A DNA stretch of 64,000 nucleotides, taken from Pseudomonadota bacterium. Lineage in GTDB: Bacteria > Pseudomonadota > Gammaproteobacteria > Burkholderiales > Methylophilaceae. Each line of letters opens with the position of its first letter. The stretch's first letter is position 1. A program made the position numbers and the translations under genes. Positions 16,813 through 26,401 of this stretch are shown here, piece by piece. A model generated the notes under the pieces. That model was not told the origin of the DNA. It was given only the letters and a program-made list of their open reading frames with translations, and did no database searches. The stretch spans positions 372,001 to 436,000 of the forward strand of contig JAKOVB010000027.1 of NCBI GenBank assembly GCA_029782295.1, written 5' to 3'.

Positions 16813-19152
16813 ATGTTTCCTAGAAAGTGGTGGCAGTTCCTCCTGCTCTCTTCCCTTGTGGCCGGAATCGCGGTCGTCGCCCTCGTTGCGCTGGCCGGGA
16901 TTCTGATTTATCCGGACCTTCCTTCCCTGGAATCCCTGACGGATTATCGCCCCAAGGTTCCATTGCGTGTCTACACCGAAGACGGCTATCTACTCGGTGA
17001 GTTCGGCGAGGAACGTCGTGCTGTCGTCAAGATCAACGAAGTCCCCGTTACACTCAAACAGGCCATCCTTGCTGCTGAGGATGAGCGCTTCTACCAGCAT
17101 GGCGGTGTCGACACCATGGGTGTGCTGCGTGCCGCGCTGGCCAATCTCAGCGCGGGTGGCGCCAAGGAAGGCGCCAGCACCATCACCATGCAGGTGGCTC
17201 GCAATTTCTTCCTCTCCGGCGAAAAAACCCTCAAGCGCAAGCTCAGCGAGGCTCTCCTCGCTATCAAAATCGAACATTACCTGACCAAGGACCAGATTCT
17301 CGAACTCTATATCAACCAGATCTATCTGGGGCAACGCGCCTACGGCTTTGCTGCGGCCGCTCAAGTCTATTACGGCAAACCGCTGGAAAAATTAACCGTG
17401 GCGGATATCGCCATGCTGGCAGGACTGCCGAAGGCACCTTCCCGTTACAACCCGCTGGCCAATCCGAAGCGCGCCGAGGCGCGCCAGCATTACGTTTTGC
17501 GCCGGATGCATGAACTGAAATTCATCGATGACAAACTCTACGAGGCCTCGATCAAACAACCCTCCCGGGTACGCCATAGCCGGCAGGTGCGTGAGCTGGC
17601 AGCTGATTATGTCGCGGAAATCATTCGCCAAACCATGTACGACCGTTACCAGGACGAGATCTACCGGAGTGGCATGAAGGTTTACACGACCATCCGCAAG
17701 GCTAATCAGGAAGCCGCCAACGCCGCCATTCTCCAGGGTGTGCTGGATTATGACAGGCGTCATGGCTACCGTGGCCCCGAGGGCATGATCAAGCTCGATT
17801 CCGACAAGGGCACGCTCGAGGAGACCCTGGACGATGCACTGGCCGACATCGACACGCTGAACGGCCTGATGCCGGCCATCGTTCTGGAGGTTTCCCCGCA
17901 ACGGATCAAGGCCTTCCGCAAGGATGGCGGAATGACCGAAATCAGCGGTGATGGCTTGGCCATCGCCAAGAAAATGCTGAGCGAGAAAGATCCAGCCAAA
18001 CAGAAATTACGCCGGGGAGCGCTCATCCGGGTGACTGAATCCGGTGGTAAATGGCAGTTGACGCAATTGCCGCAAGTTGAAGCCGCACTCGTGGGGATGG
18101 ATCCCAAGAACGGCGCCGTACGTGCATTGGTGGGCGGCTTTGATTTCAACCGTAACAAATTTAACCACGTCACGCAGGCCTGGCGTCAGCCAGGCTCCAG
18201 CTTCAAGCCATTCATTTATTCCGCATCCCTTGAAAAGGGCTTTACCGCTGCCAGCGTGATCGAGGACGAACCCCTGGTTCTTTCTGCCACGGAAACAGGT
18301 AGCGGTCAGGCTTGGGAACCGCATAACTTCGACGGAAAGTTCGAGGGCCCCCTGCGCATGCGCACAGCCCTGACCAAATCCAAGAACATGGTATCCATCC
18401 GTATCCTGCAGGCTATCGGCGTGGGTTATGCCCAGGACTACATCACCCGTTTCGGCTTTGCAGCCAAGGACCATCCACCCTATCTGGCCATGGCACTGGG
18501 GGCCGGTTCCGTCACGCCATGGCAGATGGCCGGGGCCTATTCCGTGTTTGCCAACGGCGGCTTCCGCGTCACGCCTTACCTGATCGATAAAATCGTGGAC
18601 ATCAACGGCAAGGTCATCGAGCAATCCAAGCCGCTCGTTGCCGGTGCGGATGCCCCACGGGTCATCGATGCGCGCAATGCTTTCATCATGACTTCAATGA
18701 TGCAGGACGTTGCCCGCATCGGGACCGCCGCAAAAGCCCGCGAGCTTGGGCGCAACGATCTGGCTGGCAAGACCGGTACCACGAACAACCAGATGGATGC
18801 CTGGTTCGCGGGCTTCAACCCGACGCAGGTGGCCGTAGCCTGGATGGGCTTTGACCAGCCGCGCAGTCTGGGTGGACAGGAAACCGGTGGGCATGCCGCA
18901 CTCCCGATGTGGATCCAGTATATGTCGCAAGCGCTTCAAGGCGTGCCGGATCAACCCTATACCGTGCCAGAGGGCATCTCTTATCTGAAGATCAACCCAA
19001 TCACCGGGGTCCGCGTCGATGACAACGACAGTGGTATGTACGAATACTTCTACAGCGAGTATCCACCTCCGGATGGTGGCGCCGATACAGCAACGGAATC
19101 AGAAGCAGGGGCCAAAGTCGGCACAGAACTTCAACCGGATCAACTTTACTAG
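16813..19152 (+). CDS. mrcA: Penicillin-binding protein 1A, 779 aa
   Basis: This bifunctional peptidoglycan synthase carries an N-terminal membrane anchor (LLLSSLVAGIAVVALVALAG), a glycosyltransferase domain with AAEDERFYQHGG and GASTITMQVARNFF, an OB-like insert, and a transpeptidase domain with the three catalytic motifs: QPGSSFKPF (SxxK), SKN and KTGTTNN. The size fits PBP1A. It lies divergent from pilM, a conserved arrangement. A Pro/Ala/Glu tail ends the protein. A small unknown gene begins 8 bases later. Confidence 0.96.
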   Translation: MFPRKWWQFLLLSSLVAGIAVVALVALAGILIYPDLPSLESLTDYRPKVPLRVYTEDGYLLGEFGEERRAVVKINEVPVTLKQAILAAEDERFYQHGGVDTMGVLRAALANLSAGGAKEGASTITMQVARNFFLSGEKTLKRKLSEALLAIKIEHYLTKDQILELYINQIYLGQRAYGFAAAAQVYYGKPLEKLTVADIAMLAGLPKAPSRYNPLANPKRAEARQHYVLRRMHELKFIDDKLYEASIKQPSRVRHSRQVRELAADYVAEIIRQTMYDRYQDEIYRSGMKVYTTIRKANQEAANAAILQGVLDYDRRHGYRGPEGMIKLDSDKGTLEETLDDALADIDTLNGLMPAIVLEVSPQRIKAFRKDGGMTEISGDGLAIAKKMLSEKDPAKQKLRRGALIRVTESGGKWQLTQLPQVEAALVGMDPKNGAVRALVGGFDFNRNKFNHVTQAWRQPGSSFKPFIYSASLEKGFTAASVIEDEPLVLSATETGSGQAWEPHNFDGKFEGPLRMRTALTKSKNMVSIRILQAIGVGYAQDYITRFGFAAKDHPPYLAMALGAGSVTPWQMAGAYSVFANGGFRVTPYLIDKIVDINGKVIEQSKPLVAGADAPRVIDARNAFIMTSMMQDVARIGTAAKARELGRNDLAGKTGTTNNQMDAWFAGFNPTQVAVAWMGFDQPRSLGGQETGGHAALPMWIQYMSQALQGVPDQPYTVPEGISYLKINPITGVRVDDNDSGMYEYFYSEYPPPDGGADTATESEAGAKVGTELQPDQLY

Positions 19153-19159
19153 ATTCCAT

Positions 19160-19768
19160 ATGTCTGGCGCCCAGAGACCGCAACACTTGCGGCAGATGAT
19201 CGCACAACAGGCTGCGCGCATGATGGCCGAGGAGGGTGCGCAGGATTACGCCTATGCCAAGCGCAAGGCAGCGCGTCAGCTCGGAATGACTGACGATCGA
19301 TGCCTGCCGACCAACGCCGAGATCGAACTGGAACTGAAGCTGCATCACGCAATCTACCGTAGCGAGGAACAACCCCAGCACCTGCACCAGCTCCGCAGCG
19401 AGGCGCTTGCAGTGATGCGGCAGCTGTCACAGTTCAACCCTCATCTTGCTGGCGGAGTTCTGGATGGGACGGCCGGTCGCTATGCAGGCACTGAAATCCA
19501 TCTGTTCGCGGACAGCCTGAAGGACGTTGAAATTTTTCTGCTGAACAAGGCGATCCCGTATCAGATGGAAGAAAAAACTTACCGCTTCGGCCAGACCAAA
19601 CGCCGAATTCCTGTGTTCGCGCTGGATGGCGAACATGGCACAATACGCCTCAGCGTATTCGAGACAGACGATTTGCGGGGCATGGCCAGGTCTGCTTCGG
19701 GGGACCAGTCCCCTTTGCGGGCGTCCATGCAGGCTGTCGAATTGCTACTGCAGGAACATACCCCCTGA
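19160..19768 (+). CDS. Conserved unknown protein with nucleotidyltransferase-like motif, 202 aa
   Basis: The start at 19160 is taken because it lies 8 bases after mrcA and gives a helical N-terminus (RQMIAQQAARMMAEEGAQDY). The middle contains FNPHLAGGVLDGTAGRYAG followed by IHLFADSLKDVEIFLL, resembling the GG...D-x-D/D region of minimal nucleotidyltransferases, although the match is by eye and weak. It is followed 4 bases later by a PilZ protein. I do not recognise a characterised homologue, so function is left open. Confidence 0.75.
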   Translation: MSGAQRPQHLRQMIAQQAARMMAEEGAQDYAYAKRKAARQLGMTDDRCLPTNAEIELELKLHHAIYRSEEQPQHLHQLRSEALAVMRQLSQFNPHLAGGVLDGTAGRYAGTEIHLFADSLKDVEIFLLNKAIPYQMEEKTYRFGQTKRRIPVFALDGEHGTIRLSVFETDDLRGMARSASGDQSPLRASMQAVELLLQEHTP

Positions 19769-19772
19769 ACCC

Positions 19773-20540
19773 ATGGCAAACACGGTAGACGACAACGTCA
19801 GCATCGAACTGACCCAGAACCAGGACGACTCACGGTTCCTCGTCCATCATCCGGTCGAAATCCTGAGGATATTGCGCGGACTTGCGCATCGCAACGAAAT
19901 GGTCAGCGCCTTCTTCAACGGTGGCAAGGATCTGCTGCTGACTTCCATCCTCGATGTCGATGCCTCCAGCCATTCCGTGCTGCTCGATTACGGCTCCAAC
20001 GAGGCCTTGAATCAGCGCATCCTGGCCAGCGAGAAAATCATCTTCGTGACCGCGCTGGATAGCGTCAAGATCCAGTTTGTCACCAACCGGATTACGACAG
20101 ATCGCTTCGAAGGCCGCCCAGCCTTCCGTATCGGCGTGCCTGAGCAGGTGCTGCAACTGCAACGTCGGGAGTATTACCGGCTTACCACGCCTATCGTCAA
20201 TCCGCTCAAGTGTGTGATTCCGCTGGGGGAGGGTGCATTTGAAGAGGTGGCCCTGGCAGACATCAGTGCCGGTGGCATCGGGATTGTCATCGGCAATCCC
20301 GCGGGATTCCAGTTCGAGCCTGGGCAGATCTACCCAGGCTGCCGCATCATCCTTCCAGCCATCGGTACGCTGGAAGCGACGCTTCGCATCCAGAGCATCT
20401 TTGAAGTCACCATGAAGAATGGACATAAAACGCTGCGCGGTGGCTGCCAGTTCCTGGATCTTCGGCCGGCCATGCAATCCCTGATCCAGCGCTACATCAT
20501 CAAGCTGGAACGCGAGCGCATCGCCAACGCCCCGCACTGA
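19773..20540 (+). CDS. YcgR-like c-di-GMP receptor (YcgR N-domain plus PilZ), 255 aa
   Basis: An N-terminal YcgR-type domain (about 20-125) is followed by a PilZ domain with the two c-di-GMP binding motifs: RxxxR (R132-EYY-R136) and DxSxxG (D163, S165, G168). In enterics YcgR slows the flagellar motor when c-di-GMP is high. No flagellar genes are visible here, while the pilus assembly operon is 3 kb away, so it may act on surface motility in general. The gene sits 4 bases after the unknown gene and ends opposite hemB. Confidence 0.87.
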   Translation: MANTVDDNVSIELTQNQDDSRFLVHHPVEILRILRGLAHRNEMVSAFFNGGKDLLLTSILDVDASSHSVLLDYGSNEALNQRILASEKIIFVTALDSVKIQFVTNRITTDRFEGRPAFRIGVPEQVLQLQRREYYRLTTPIVNPLKCVIPLGEGAFEEVALADISAGGIGIVIGNPAGFQFEPGQIYPGCRIILPAIGTLEATLRIQSIFEVTMKNGHKTLRGGCQFLDLRPAMQSLIQRYIIKLERERIANAPH

Positions 20541-20559
20541 AGATCAACGAGAAAGAAAT

Positions 20560-22363
<1,804 letters not shown>

Positions 22364-22368
22364 AAGCT

Positions 22369-22986
22369 TCAGCGATCTTGTGTTCCGTGGGGAAAGAAAT
22401 CCCGTATATCCGCCACCACCGGTTTGGCCTTGCCGGCCAGCAGGTGATAGGCCTCCATCAGCGGGGTAATGTCCGGACGCGGGATCTCGGCATCCGGCTT
22501 GTTCCAGTTCTCATGCAGGCACCAATAGGCATCCACGTCGAAATTCAGGTGCATGCGGCAGGTCAGCGGTCGGGCATCGTAAATTGAGCATTCCCCGTTT
22601 TTCAGGAACGGGCAGGGTGTTGCCCCCGAGTATTCCAGGCGGTTGTGCGGAATACTGCGCTGCAGCGAAACAGGCTTGATACCCACACGGGTGGCGATAA
22701 ACTGCGCCTCGAAATCAGCGATGGGCACATGTACGTGGCAGCAATGCCCGCAACCTCGGGTGCAAGCAGCATATTTCCCGGCGTAATCGAATATCTCGTC
22801 GGCCGTTTTCAGGACTTCATGCAACTTGATCGCGACCTTGGCATTCATCTGGCCGATGCGTTTTGGCAATGCCACGACACGCGCCTTGAGTTCCGGCGGC
22901 ACAGTCGCAAAAAACTGGTCGAGCTTTTCCGTCGCCAGCGCGCGGCGTTGCTCGGGAGTCACTTCGCTGTGGATGGGAATGCTCAT
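22369..22986 (-). CDS. YkgJ family cysteine-cluster protein, 205 aa
   Basis: Eight cysteines are arranged as C75, C79, C82, C83, C125, C133, C143 and C156. The signatures GCGHCCH and [20 protein letters not shown] define the YkgJ/UPF0153 cluster (zinc or iron-sulfur ligand set). Biochemical function is unknown for the family. It lies inside the trp genes: its ATG overlaps the trpD stop by 4 bases and its stop is 5 bases from trpC, so it is translated with them. The N-terminal 60 residues are helical and charged. Confidence 0.85.
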   Translation of the reverse strand: MSIPIHSEVTPEQRRALATEKLDQFFATVPPELKARVVALPKRIGQMNAKVAIKLHEVLKTADEIFDYAGKYAACTRGCGHCCHVHVPIADFEAQFIATRVGIKPVSLQRSIPHNRLEYSGATPCPFLKNGECSIYDARPLTCRMHLNFDVDAYWCLHENWNKPDAEIPRPDITPLMEAYHLLAGKAKPVVADIRDFFPHGTQDR

Positions 22987-24008
22987 GCGCCGGCGGACAT
23001 CGCGATCAACTGCTCAAGCTTGGCCGATGCGGCGCCGGAGTCGATCACCTGTGCGGCCGTGGCTATCCCGGCCGACAGGCTATCAACCAGACCCGCCACG
23101 TAAATGGCGGCACCGGCATTCAGCAGCACGATATCGCGGGCAGGGCCTTTGCGACCGGCCAGCACTTCGAGGATCATGGCCCGGGATTCGGCGGCATCCT
23201 TCACGCGGATACTTTCTGCCGCATGCAGCCCCAGTCCGAACTGTTGCGGGTTCAGCACGTACTCCCGCACCTCGCCATCTTTCAGCTCGGCGACATAGGT
23301 ATCCCCGGCGAACGAAATTTCGTCCATGCCATCCGCGCCATGGACCACCATCACGTGATGGCTCCCCAAGCGCTTCAGTACATGGGCCAATTTTCCGGTC
23401 AGGGCACGATCAAACACGCCCATGACCTGATTTGGCGCGCCAGCCGGGTTCGTCAGCGGCCCAAGCAAATTGAACAGGGTACGCACACCCAACTCCCGTC
23501 GCACCGGTGCCGCATGTTTCATGGCGCTGTGGTGGTTGGGTGCGAACATGAAACCGATACCGGCTTCGTTCACGCAGCGTGCCACCTGGGCCGGGGCGAG
23601 GTTGACGTTGACGCCCAGCGCTTCCAGCACGTCGGCGCTGCCGCAGGTGGATGACACGGAACGGCCGCCATGCTTGGCGACGCGCGCACCGGCAGCAGCG
23701 GCGACAAAGGCGCTCACGGTCGAGACATTGAAGGTCTGGATGCCATCGCCGCCCGTTCCGCAGGTATCGATCAGATGGGCATCGGCTGCGGCCTCCACCT
23801 TGGTGGAAAGCGACCGCATGACCTCAGCGGCCGCGGCGATCTCATCCACGGTCTCACCCTTCATGCGCAGTGCGATCAGCACACCAGCAATTTGCGCAGG
23901 GGTGTATTCCCCCCGCATGATCTGGTGCATGACGGACAGCATTTCTTCGCGGCTGAGATCATGACGATCCAGCAGCTTGTGCAGGGCTTGTGACGCAGTC
24001 AGGGACAT
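22983..24008 (-). CDS. trpD: Anthranilate phosphoribosyltransferase, 341 aa
   Basis: This enzyme transfers a phosphoribosyl group from PRPP to anthranilate. The glycine-rich CGTGGDG motif (near residue 84) and KHGGRSVSSTCGSADVLEALG are intact, along with ELGVRTLFNLLGPLTNPA. Its start overlaps the trpG stop by one base. Length is standard for a stand-alone TrpD. Confidence 0.97.
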   Translation of the reverse strand: MSLTASQALHKLLDRHDLSREEMLSVMHQIMRGEYTPAQIAGVLIALRMKGETVDEIAAAAEVMRSLSTKVEAAADAHLIDTCGTGGDGIQTFNVSTVSAFVAAAAGARVAKHGGRSVSSTCGSADVLEALGVNVNLAPAQVARCVNEAGIGFMFAPNHHSAMKHAAPVRRELGVRTLFNLLGPLTNPAGAPNQVMGVFDRALTGKLAHVLKRLGSHHVMVVHGADGMDEISFAGDTYVAELKDGEVREYVLNPQQFGLGLHAAESIRVKDAAESRAMILEVLAGRKGPARDIVLLNAGAAIYVAGLVDSLSAGIATAAQVIDSGAASAKLEQLIAMSAGA

Positions 24009-24574
24009 CAGTAGGTTTTGAGGAAGTTGTCGAGCAGCTCGTGGCCATACTCGGTCAGGATGGATTCAGGATGGAACTGCACGCCTTCGACCGGCAGGGT
24101 CTTGTGACGCACGCCCATGATCTCACCGTCCTCGGTCCAGGCCGTGATTTCCAGACAATCCGGAATGCTCTCGCGCTCGATCACCAGCGAATGGTAACGC
24201 GTCGCCGTGAACGGATTGGGCAGCCCCTTGAACACACCCACGTCGTTGTGGAACACGGGCGAAGTCTTGCCATGCATCAGTTGCTTGGCATGAATAATCT
24301 TGCCGCCGAAGGCCTGGCCGATGCTCTGGTGGCCGAGGCAGACGCCGAGAATGGGAATCTTGCCCGCAAATTCGTGGATCAAGGGCACGGAAATGCCTGC
24401 TTCGTTAGGCGTACACGGCCCCGGCGAAATCACGATGTGGCGGGGATTGAGCTTGCCGACCTCTTCCACAGTAATTTCATCGTTACGAAACACGCGCACG
24501 TCCTGCCCGAGTTCACCCAGATATTGCACCAGGTTGTAGGTGAACGAGTCGTAGTTATCCAGCATCAACAGCAT
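24008..24574 (-). CDS. trpG: Anthranilate synthase glutamine amidotransferase component (TrpG/PabA), 188 aa
   Basis: This class I glutamine amidotransferase has the nucleophile elbow [15 protein letters not shown] and the catalytic His-Glu pair in [13 protein letters not shown]. It starts [23 protein letters not shown], typical for TrpG. It would supply ammonia to TrpE and probably also to PabB for folate. It is placed with trpD and trpC, but its partner trpE is 4.5 kb upstream, separated by fabB, fabA and a GGDEF-EAL gene. Confidence 0.96.
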   Translation of the reverse strand: MLLMLDNYDSFTYNLVQYLGELGQDVRVFRNDEITVEEVGKLNPRHIVISPGPCTPNEAGISVPLIHEFAGKIPILGVCLGHQSIGQAFGGKIIHAKQLMHGKTSPVFHNDVGVFKGLPNPFTATRYHSLVIERESIPDCLEITAWTEDGEIMGVRHKTLPVEGVQFHPESILTEYGHELLDNFLKTY

Positions 24575-24583
24575 GGTGAGTCC

Positions 24584-25801
24584 TTACAGCCCCCGCTTGG
24601 AAAACGTCAACGTGGCGTTGGTACCGCCAAAGCCGAAACTGTTCGAGACCGCGGTCTGGATGTTGGCATTGTCGATACGCTGGCGCACGATGTTCAGACC
24701 TTCGGCGGCCGGATCCAGCGTTTCGATGTTGGCGGAAGCCGCGATAAAATTGTTTTCCATCATCAGCAGCGTATACACCGCCTCGTTGACGCCTGCTGCG
24801 CCCAGTGCATGGCCAGACAGGGACTTGGTCGAGGCAATGGCCACGCCGCTATCGCCGAACACGGCACGGATCGCTTCGAGTTCCTTGACATCGCCGACCG
24901 GCGTGCTGGTGCCGTGCGTATTGATGTAGTCCACTGGGCCTTCAACGCCTTGAAGTGCCATCTGCATGCAACGGGTCGCACCTTCGCCGGACGGGGCCAC
25001 CATGTCGTAACCATCCGACGTCGCGCCGTAGCCGACCACTTCCGCATAAATCTTGGCGCCACGTGCCTTGGCATGCTCGTATTCTTCCAGCACCAGAATG
25101 CCGCCGCCGCCGGAGATCACGAAACCGTCACGGTTCGCGTCATAGGTACGGGAGGCTTTTTCCGGCGTGTCGTTGTACTTGCTGGAAAGCGCGCCCATGG
25201 CATCAAACATGAAAGACAACGTCCAGTGCTCTTCTTCGGCACCGCCTGCAAACACGATGTCCTGCTTGCCCATCTGGATTTGCTCGACGCCGTTGCCGAT
25301 ACAGTGTGCACTGGTCGCACAGGCCGAGCTGATGGAGTAATTGACGCCCTTGATCTGCGCCCCAGTAGCGAGACAGGCAGACACACCGCTGGCCATGGCC
25401 TTGGTCACCATATAGGGGCCAACACGACGCACCCCCTTCTCACGCAGCGTGTCGATGCCTTCCAGAATGCTCTCGTGAGAGGCTCCACCCGCGCCGACGA
25501 TCAGGCCGGTGCGAAGATTTGAAACCATTTCCAGGGGTAGATTGGCATCGGCGATGGCCTCCTGAAGCGCGAGCCAGGCATAGGCATGGCCCTTGGCCAT
25601 GAAGCGCATCAGCTTGCGATCGATGAGTTCCTGTACGTCAAGCTTGATCGAACCCGCAACCTGGGAACGCAACCCCTGGTCGGCGTATTCCTGCTGGAAG
25701 GTGATGCCGGAACGACCGCTACGCAGGCTGTCCAGCACTTCGGACTTGTTGTTGCCGAGACTGGACACAATGCCCATCCCGGTGACGACGACGCGACGCA
25801 T
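24584..25801 (-). CDS. fabB: 3-oxoacyl-ACP synthase I (FabB), 405 aa
   Basis: This thiolase-fold condensing enzyme carries the Cys-His-His triad in [12 protein letters not shown] (C161), [11 protein letters not shown] and [11 protein letters not shown]. FabB extends cis-unsaturated intermediates made by FabA, giving anaerobic-type unsaturated fatty acids. It is translated 12 bases after fabA with a strong AGGAGGG site. The two genes form the usual fabAB pair, here placed inside the trp region. Confidence 0.96.
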   Translation of the reverse strand: MRRVVVTGMGIVSSLGNNKSEVLDSLRSGRSGITFQQEYADQGLRSQVAGSIKLDVQELIDRKLMRFMAKGHAYAWLALQEAIADANLPLEMVSNLRTGLIVGAGGASHESILEGIDTLREKGVRRVGPYMVTKAMASGVSACLATGAQIKGVNYSISSACATSAHCIGNGVEQIQMGKQDIVFAGGAEEEHWTLSFMFDAMGALSSKYNDTPEKASRTYDANRDGFVISGGGGILVLEEYEHAKARGAKIYAEVVGYGATSDGYDMVAPSGEGATRCMQMALQGVEGPVDYINTHGTSTPVGDVKELEAIRAVFGDSGVAIASTKSLSGHALGAAGVNEAVYTLLMMENNFIAASANIETLDPAAEGLNIVRQRIDNANIQTAVSNSFGFGGTNATLTFSKRGL

Positions 25802-25813
25802 GATCGAGCCCTC

Positions 25814-26329
25814 CTAGAAATTATCCGTACGTGTAAACAGTCCGACGCGCAGGTCGTTGGCCACGTAAATTTCACGGCCATCCACTTCCATGCGTGCATC
25901 GGCGATCCCCATGACCAGCTTGCGCATGATGAGACGCTTGATATCGATGTGGTAGCGCACCAGCTTGCCGGTCGGCAGCACCTGACCGGTGAATTTGACT
26001 TCGCCTGCGCCCAGAGCGCGTCCGCGTCCGGGGCCACCGCTCCAACCGAGGAAGAAGCCTACCAACTGCCACATGGCATCCAATCCCAGACAGCCCGGCA
26101 TGACCGGGTCGCCCTCGAAATGGCACCCAAAGAACCAGAGATCCGGCTTCACATCGAGTTCAGCGATGATCTGGCCGTTGCCATACTTGCCGCCGTCACT
26201 GGTAATCGACACGATGCGGTCGAACATCAGCATGGGGGGCAAAGGCAGTTGTGCGTTGCCGGGACCGAACATTTCTCCACGCCCGCAGGCAAGAAGCTCC
26301 TCGTAGGTATAACTGTTTTGATTTTGCAT
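25814..26329 (-). CDS. fabA: 3-hydroxydecanoyl-ACP dehydratase/isomerase (FabA), 171 aa
   Basis: This hot-dog fold enzyme introduces the double bond of unsaturated fatty acids. The catalytic segment [17 protein letters not shown] puts His at 70 and Asp at 84 when translation starts at ATG 26329, the same numbering as the E. coli enzyme. That is why this start is preferred over a TTG at 26341. No strong ribosome site is seen. The 72-base gap to the upstream GGDEF-EAL gene may hold its own promoter. Confidence 0.95.
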   Translation of the reverse strand: MQNQNSYTYEELLACGRGEMFGPGNAQLPLPPMLMFDRIVSITSDGGKYGNGQIIAELDVKPDLWFFGCHFEGDPVMPGCLGLDAMWQLVGFFLGWSGGPGRGRALGAGEVKFTGQVLPTGKLVRYHIDIKRLIMRKLVMGIADARMEVDGREIYVANDLRVGLFTRTDNF

Positions 26330-26401
26330 TATTTGAGCCAATCTTCTGATTAACTGCTATTTTCGCCGGAAATGGCCTCCAGCGAAAGCCCTGATGACAA
26401 G

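Noticed and set aside
23990-25522. Long plus-strand open frame (510 codons) opposite trpG and fabB
   Set aside because: Both minus-strand genes are certain; the antisense frame is a shadow with low-complexity His/Gln/Arg composition.
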